A DNA stretch of 64,000 bases from Cohnella rhizosphaerae. GTDB lineage: Bacteria > Bacillota > Bacilli > Paenibacillales > Paenibacillaceae. The first letter of the stretch is position 1; each line of letters starts with the position of its first letter. The notes beneath the pieces were generated by a model. The model was not told the origin of the DNA, ran no database searches, and saw nothing but the letters and a program-made list of their open reading frames with translations. Below, in pieces: positions 58,221-64,000 of the stretch. The stretch lies in contig NZ_JAPDIA010000003.1 in assembly GCF_029525575.1 (NCBI RefSeq), forward strand, positions 1,170,214-1,234,213. The letters run 5' to 3'. The position numbers and the translations under genes are program-made.

Positions 58221-59769
58221 ATGCAAAACAAGTCGAAAGCCATCCTTCTGCCCTCCGTCCTGCTGGCCATGTCCATGCTGGCTTCCGCTTGCGGGGGGTT
58301 CGAACGATGCCGGCGGCGCCTCCGCTCCGGCGTCTGGCGGGAGCTCGGCTCCGGCGTCGTCCGGCGCTTCGTCCGGCGCCTCGCCGAACGGCAAAGAACT
58401 CCAGCTGACGCTCGCGTTCATCGGACTCGGGAACATGAAGGAAGTCGGCCTGGTCCAGGACGAGATCAGCAAGATTACGAAAGCGAAGATCAACGCGACG
58501 GTCAAGCTGATGCCGATCGATATCGGCGCATGGACGCAGCAGGTTAACCTGCTGCTGGCCGGCAACGAGCCGGTCGACCTGCTTGTCACGTCCTCCTTCT
58601 TCAACTACAGCTCCCAGGTCGCCAAGGGGCAACTGCTCCCGCTCGACGACCTGCTCGCCAAGTACGCGCCGACCGTCAAGGACACGATGGAACCGGCGAT
58701 CTTCGGCTCCACCAAGATCAACGGAAAGATGTACGGCGTGCCGAGCATCCGGGATACGGCGGCCGATCACGGCATCGCGGCCAGAAAAGACTTGATGGAC
58801 AAGTACAACCTGTCGTTCGACAACGTGAAGACGTACGCGGATCTCGATCCGATCTTCAAGACGATCAAGGACAACGAGCCGGGCGTCTACCCGCTCGTTC
58901 AGCGCAGCCAAACGAATACCATCGCCAACGAGCTCGTCCGCGGCTACACCGACTACCTCGGCGACACGCCCGGCGTGCTCATCATCGAAAATCAGGATCT
59001 GAAAGTGGTAGACCTGTACGAAACGCAAAGGTACAAGGACGCGCTGCAGCAAGCGCGCAAATGGTACCAGGCCGGCTACATCATGCCGGACGCGGCGACG
59101 ACGCAAGAAGGCAACAATAGCCTGATCAAGGCGGGCAAGGGCTTCAGCTATTTATCCAACATGAAGCCGGGCTTCGCGACCCAGGAGACGACGGTGAACG
59201 GCCGCGAGATGGTGACCGCGAGCTTCGTGCCGCCGATCTCAACCTCCGATTCCGGCACGGGCTTCATGATCTCGATTCCGAAGAACACGCAGGACGCGGA
59301 CCGCGCCGCGCAATTGCTCAACCTGCTCTATACCGACAAGGACGTCGCCAACCTGCTCGCGAACGGCGTCGAAGGCAAGCACTACGTCGATGCCGGCAAC
59401 GGCCAGATCAAGGCGCCCGAAGGCGGCAGCAACTACGTCTTCAATCAGTGGGAAGTGGGCAACAACGCCTTGACCAAAGTATGGCAGGGCATGGATGCGG
59501 ATATTTGGGCGCAAACGAAGGAATTCAACAAAAACTCGACTTTCTCCAAAGCGCTCGGCTTCTCGTTCGATTCGTCGCCGGTCAAGACGGAGGTTGCCGC
59601 CGTCATCAACGTCAACAACCAGTACAAGGCAGGCCTGGAATCGGGCACGATCGATCCGTCCAAGCTGGACGAGTTCGTGAAGAAGCTGAAGGCCGCAGGC
59701 ATGGACAAGATTATCGCGGAAAAGCAAAAGCAGCTGGATGCTTGGGCGAAGGCGAACAACGTGCAGTAA
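58221..59769 (+). CDS. ABC transporter binding lipoprotein, LplA/YtcQ type, frameshifted
   Basis: About 515 residues. The signal peptide ends in lipobox ASAC (Cys24). A G6 run (58293-58298) immediately after the Cys breaks the frame; five G restores [19 protein letters not shown], a typical flexible linker, leading into [17 protein letters not shown]. The remainder is an intact binding domain ending [11 protein letters not shown]. It is last in its operon and feeds the two permeases. A GH3 beta-glucosidase follows, so a beta-linked gluco-oligosaccharide is a reasonable guess. Confidence 0.87.
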
Positions 59770-59795
59770 GCGACTGTCGCGGCAACGCGTCGGAG

Positions 59796-59830
59796 GCCCT
59801 TCTTCGAAACCCTGTTTCGGGAAGGGCTTT
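59796..59830 (+). terminator. Terminator after the binding-protein gene
   Basis: GCCCTTC and GAAGGGC form the outer stem with CGAAA/TTTCG pairing inside, followed by a short T-rich tail. The GH3 gene downstream has its own ribosome site and may be transcribed by readthrough. Confidence 0.6.
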
Positions 59831-59873
59831 CTCTATTGCGGCGATGGATCGGCATTCATACGGAGGTGCGAAA

Positions 59874-62151
59874 ATGGAAAGGGATATTCGCGGCCTGGTC
59901 GCGCAGATGACGTTGGAGGAGAAGGCCGGCATGTGCTCGGGCCTGGATTTTTGGCATATGAAAGGGGTCGAGCGCCTCGGCATTCCGTCGATCATGCTGA
60001 CCGACGGTCCGCACGGGCTGCGGAAGCAAAAGGCGTCCGCCGACCATCTTGGGCTGTTCGACAGCGTTCCGGCGACCTGCTTCCCTTCGGCCGCGGGTCT
60101 CGCGAGTTCCTGGGATCGCGAGCTGGTCCGAAAAGTCGGCGTCGCGCTCGGCGAAGAATGCCAGGCGGAGGAAGTCGCGGTGCTGCTCGGCCCGGGCGCC
60201 AACATCAAGCGTTCGCCGCTTTGCGGCCGCAATTTCGAATACTTTTCCGAGGACCCTTATTTAAGCTCGCGCATGGCCGCGAGCCATATCCAGGGCGTGC
60301 AGAGCCAGGGCGTAGGCACCTCGCTCAAGCACTTCGCGGCGAACAATCAGGAGCATCGCCGCATGACCGGCGATTCCGTCGTCGACGAGCGCACGCTGCG
60401 GGAGATCTACCTGGCGAGCTTTGAGTTCGCGGTCAAAGAGGCCCAGCCATGGACCGTCATGTGTTCCTACAACAAAGTAAACGGCACGTACGCCTCCGAA
60501 AACGAATATTTGCTGACCGACATTCTGAAGGACGAGTGGGGCCACGAAGGCTTCGTCGTCTCGGACTGGGGCGCCGTCAACGAGCGCGAGGCCGGTCTGG
60601 CCGCGGGCCTGGAGCTGGAGATGCCGGCGAGCGGCGGCGCGGGCGACCGCAGGATCGTCGAAGCCGTTCGCAGCGGCAGGCTGCCGGAGGAAAAGCTGGA
60701 CCGCGCGGTCGAACGGCTGCTCCGGATCGTGTTCAAGGCCGTCGACCGTAAAAAAAGAGAGCGCGACGTACGACGCCGAGGCGCATCATGCGCTGGCCCG
60801 CCAGGTCGCGAGAGAGAGCATGGTGCTGCTCAAAAACGAAGGCGGCATTCTGCCGCTTCGCAAGGATGCGAAGCTGGCGGTCATCGGCGAGCTGGCCGCG
60901 AATCCGCGCTATCAAGGCGGCGGAAGCTCCCATATCAAGCCGACGAAGCTGGAGGACATCCGCGAGGAGATTGGGAGGTCCGCGGGCGAGGAGGCGCGGA
61001 TCGCTTACGCGCAGGGCTACGACCTGCAGTCGGACGCTGTGGACGAGGCGCTTGCGGAGGAAGCGAAGCGGGTCGCCGCGGACGCCGAAGTCGCGGTCGT
61101 CTTCGCGGGATTGCCGGACCGCTACGAGTCCGAAGGCTTCGACCGGACGCATCTGCGGCTGCCGGACAACCAGGTCGCGCTCATCCGCGCGGTCGCCGAG
61201 GCGCAGCCGAACGTCGTCGTCGTCCTGAGCAACGGCGCGCCGGTCGAGATGCCCTGGCTCGGCAGCGCGAAGGGACTGCTCGAAGCCTATCTCGGCGGCC
61301 AGGCGCTCGGCGGCGCGATCGCGGACCTGCTGTTCGGCGACGCCAATCCGAGCGGCAAGCTGGCGGAGACGTTTCCGATGCGCCTCGCGCACAACCCGTC
61401 GCAGCTTAACTTCCCCGGCGAAGGGGATCGCGTCGAATACAAGGAAGGCTTGTTCGTCGGCTATCGCTACTACGACGCCAAGGAGATCGAGCCGCTGTTC
61501 CCGTTCGGATTCGGGCTTAGCTACACGACGTTCGAATACGCGAACCTGGTCGTTAGCCGTTCGGCGATTCGGGACGACGAGACGGCGACGGTGACCGTCG
61601 ACGTCACGAATACGCGCGCGCGCGCGGGCAAGGAGATCGTGCAGCTGTACGTACGCGACGTGCAGAGCGCCGTGGTTAGGCCTGTGAAGGAACTAAAGGG
61701 CTTCGAGAAGGTCGAGCTTCAGCCGGGCGAGACAAAACGCGTTTCGTTTACGCTGGATCGGCGCGCCTTTTCCTACTACAACGTCGACTTGAAGGACTGG
61801 CACGTGGAGTCCGGCGAGTTTGAAGTGTTAGTCGGGCGTTCCTCCCGGGATATCGTCTTATCGGGCGCGCTGTCCGTCGAATCGACCGTCGTTTTGCAGC
61901 CCGTCTTCCATCGGAACAGCACGGTCGGCGATCTGATGGGCGATCCGGCGGCGCAAGCGCTCGTGATGGACTGGATCGGCAAGACGCCTTTCGGCGCCAT
62001 GGCCGCCGATCCCGACGGCGAAGGCGCCGAGATGATGCAGGCGATGATGAAGTACCTGCCGCTTCGCGGCCTGGTCGGCTTCAGCGGCGGCGCGCTGGGC
62101 GAGGACGATCTGGACGGCCTGCTCAAGCAGTTAAACGCGAGGGAGCCCTGA
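59874..62151 (+). CDS. GH3 family beta-glucosidase, frameshifted
   Basis: Cytoplasmic enzyme of about 758 residues. Motifs: [40 protein letters not shown], nucleophile D231 in [10 protein letters not shown], then a middle alpha/beta domain ([26 protein letters not shown]) and an FN3-like C-terminal domain ([11 protein letters not shown]). This is the common bacterial beta-glucosidase architecture. ATG 59874 follows GGAGGTGCG. An A7 run at 60750-60756 breaks the frame; six A restores [19 protein letters not shown]. It probably hydrolyses the beta-glucoside imported by the preceding transporter and is likely controlled by the convergent LacI regulator. Confidence 0.9.
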
Positions 62152-62189
62152 AGTGCGGCGGGAGTGCTGGGTGGAGCTTACTGGAAAGG

Positions 62190-62836
62190 TAAAAGTTACG
62201 CTACAACCACACAGACCGCTCCAAATGGTGCCGTAAGGGCAAAAAGTTACTCTACAGCCTCGTGGAAGGGTCCGAAGTGTGCCGTAAGCGCAAAAAGTTA
62301 CTCTACAGCCTCGCGGACCGGTCCGAAGTGTGCCGTAAGGGCAAAAAGTTACTCTACAGCCTCGTGGAAGGGTCCAAAGTGTGCCGTAAGGGCAAAAAGT
62401 TACTCTACAGCCTCACAGACCGGTCCGAAGTGTGCCATAAGGGCAAAAAGTTACTCTACAGCCTCGCGGACCGGTCCGAAGTGTGCCGTAAGGACAAAAA
62501 GTTACTCTACAGCCTCGCAGAACGGTCCGAAGTGTGCCGTAAGGGCAAAAAGTTACTCTACAGCCTCGCGGAAGGGTCCGAAGTGTGCCGTAAGGGCAAA
62601 AAGTTACTCTACAGCCTCGCGGACCGGTCCAGATGGTGCCGTAAGGGCATAAAGTTACTCTACAACCACACAGACCGCTCCAGATGGTGCCGTAAGGGCA
62701 TAAAGTTACTCTACAACCACACGGACCGCTCCAAATGGTGCCGTAAGGGCATAAAGTTACTCTACAGCCTCGCGGACCGGTCCAAAGTGTGCCGTAAGGG
62801 CAAAAAGTTACTCTACAGCCTCGCGTACCGGTCCGA
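62190..62836. repeat. 51-bp-period tandem array (13 copies)
   Basis: The core GTTACTCTAC (GTTACGCTAC in the first) recurs at 62195 and then every 51 bp to 62807, 13 copies with no length change. Each unit also has CCGTAAGGGCAAAAA and a variable part, with the palindrome GGACCGGTCC in several units. Three units (from about 62630) share a variant, AGATGG/AAATGGTGCC. It fills the gap between the convergent GH3 and LacI genes. Because 51 is divisible by 3, long repetitive open frames exist on both strands, but none has a start context or non-repeat domain, so I call no gene. Confidence 0.9.
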
Positions 62837-62899
62837 AGCGGGACCCTTTTGCGGGCTTCCGGCGGGCACGCCAGCGGCCGCGAGGAAACGCCGGCGCGT

Positions 62900-63974
62900 C
62901 TAGCGAACGGCGTTCGCCGCCGTCTCGAGCGCTGCCGGATCCGGGGGAGCGGGAAGACCCTCTCGCGATCAATTGCGTGTCCACGAGCACCTTCGAGCCG
63001 GCGAGCGAGTCGGATTCGATCGCTTCGACGATCATGTCCACCGCGAGACGGGCCATCCGTTCCTTTTCCACGTGCACGGTCGTCAGCTCGGGAGAGACGA
63101 TAAGCGCTTCGGAGATGTTGTCGAAGCCGACCACGGAGACATCCTCCGGCACGCGGTAGCCCAGTTCGACGAGCGACTTGATGGCGCTGATCGCGATGTA
63201 GTCGCATTCGCAGAAGAAGGCCGTCGGCATCGGTCGCTTCGACTCCCTGTAGGCGGACAACCGCTTTTTCAGCGCGTCCTGGGAAGCGAGTATGGTAGGC
63301 GCTACCGAGAACACATGCTCCGGCGACAGCTCGCGCTCGTTCTCTTCCAGTGCCTGCATGAAGCCGGCGCGGCGGTCGTCGAAGTTGCGGATGCGGATAT
63401 CGGAAGCGATATAGCCGATGTCGCGGTGACCGAGCCCGCACAGATGCTGACCCGCCTGATAGGCGCCCATGACGTTGTTGATCTGGATAAAAGGAATCGG
63501 CAGCGTCTCGAAGCAGGTGTCCAGCACGACAAGCGGGCCGTTCAGCCGGTCGGCGACCTTCGCGAGCAGCGCCTTGTTCAGGTTCGTGCCGAGCAGAATG
63601 ACGCCGCCTGCGCGTTGGTCCTCGGCGATCGCCCGGATGCCGTCTTCGAATGCCGACATATCGACGGAGGAGAACAGCAGGGAATAGCCGCTCGCGCGGC
63701 ATCGCTCTTCGATATAGTGAATCAGCTCCCGGAAAAAGGGCTGCTGGTAATATTGCTCCAGCACGATGCCGGAATTGGCGAACACAAGGAACGTGATCGA
63801 GGCGTTCTGCGGTTCGCGGGCAGCGGTTCGCGACTTGGGCCGGTAGCCGTTTTCCTTGGCGATTTGAAGGATACGGTCCCGCGTTTCCGGACCGATGCCG
63901 CCTTTCCCGTTGAGCGCCAGCGATACGGCGGCCTTGGATACGCCGGCAAGCCTGGCGATGTCTTCCATCTTCAT
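62900..63974 (-). CDS. LacI-family transcriptional regulator, frameshifted near the C-terminus
   Basis: About 357-residue repressor. The N-terminal helix-turn-helix MKMEDIARLAGVSKAAVSLA is followed by the hinge (NGYRPKSRTAAREPQ) and a periplasmic-binding-like sensor (SVVGFDNISEALIVSPELTT). ATG 63974 has GGAGAC 8 bp upstream. A G5 run on the plus strand (62943-62947) breaks the frame near the end; four restores SSRSPDPAALETAANAVR and a stop at 62900. Uncorrected, the frame runs into the 51-bp repeats and gains a false tail of about 55 residues. It is convergent with the GH3 gene and probably represses the neighbouring glycan genes, or those beyond the window. Confidence 0.88.
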
Positions 63975-64000
63975 GAAGATAGTCTCCATTCGTTCCGTTT

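Noticed and set aside
62164..62903. Long repetitive open frames on the plus strand and a 429-residue one on the minus strand across the 51-bp array
   Set aside because: Open in several frames and both strands because of the repeat; no start context, and the minus-strand frame also covers the LacI gene in a wrong frame.

Overview
The window looks like a chromosomal segment of a high-GC, spore-forming Firmicute of the Paenibacillaceae (Cohnella- or Paenibacillus-like). The reasons are strong AGGAGG-type ribosome binding sites, frequent GTG/TTG starts, lipobox-bearing CUT1 sugar-binding proteins, YesM/YesN-type two-component systems whose response regulators carry AraC DNA-binding domains, an SLH-domain surface protein, and many glycoside hydrolases (GH). 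No rRNA, tRNA, CRISPR array, phage or intact insertion sequence was seen. Genus is an inference from gene style only.

Layout. (1) 1-9029, plus strand: tail of an unknown gene, ROK sugar kinase, then a promoter-led operon of CUT1 binding protein, two permeases, an unrecognised two-domain enzyme and a GH95 alpha-fucosidase/galactosidase-type enzyme. (2) 9139-19573: a dextran/isomalto-oligosaccharide module, with an intracellular GH66 enzyme and a CUT1 transporter on the minus strand, divergent from a response regulator, sensor kinase and GH13 oligo-1,6-glucosidase on the plus strand. (3) 19574-27150: a small possible spore-surface protein, an AT-rich beta-helix protein that looks acquired, a GH38 alpha-mannosidase divergent from an AraC regulator, and a TetR regulator. 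(4) 27207-31619: a large GLUG/Ig-like/SLH surface protein. (5) 32117-50248: a regulon-like block with an FAD-dependent oxidoreductase, a YesM/YesN pair, an LplB-type transporter, a 1218-residue secreted clan GH-A enzyme and a GH78 alpha-L-rhamnosidase. (6) 50267-63974: a GH3 enzyme, a second YesM/YesN pair, another LplB-type transporter, a GH3 beta-glucosidase and a LacI regulator.

How the genes work together: each block pairs a binding protein and two permeases with cytoplasmic exo-glycosidases and a dedicated regulator. None of the four transporters has its own ATPase here, so a shared MsmK/MalK-type ATPase encoded elsewhere is implied. The most interesting regulatory observation is a 38-bp element, 36/38 identical, upstream of both the oxidoreductase and the block-5 transporter. 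In both places it sits exactly 19 bp before an identical TATAGT -10 hexamer and contains two direct half-sites 20 bp apart, which is the geometry expected for an AraC-type activator.

The second theme is tandem repeats. Eight copies of a 94-bp unit, each with a perfect 27-bp hairpin, lie at 46456-47141. Two unrelated 51-bp-period arrays lie in the convergent gene ends at 34741-35165 and 62190-62836. There are six 14-bp direct repeats before a GH3 gene, and two in-frame repeat tracts inside a response regulator.

A caution for any reader: more than 30 reading-frame breaks and one in-frame stop interrupt about 20 otherwise canonical genes, mostly at homopolymer runs of 5-7 bases and mostly as one extra base. 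This is more consistent with uncorrected sequencing errors than with mass gene decay, so broken genes are given below as whole loci with the break positions stated.
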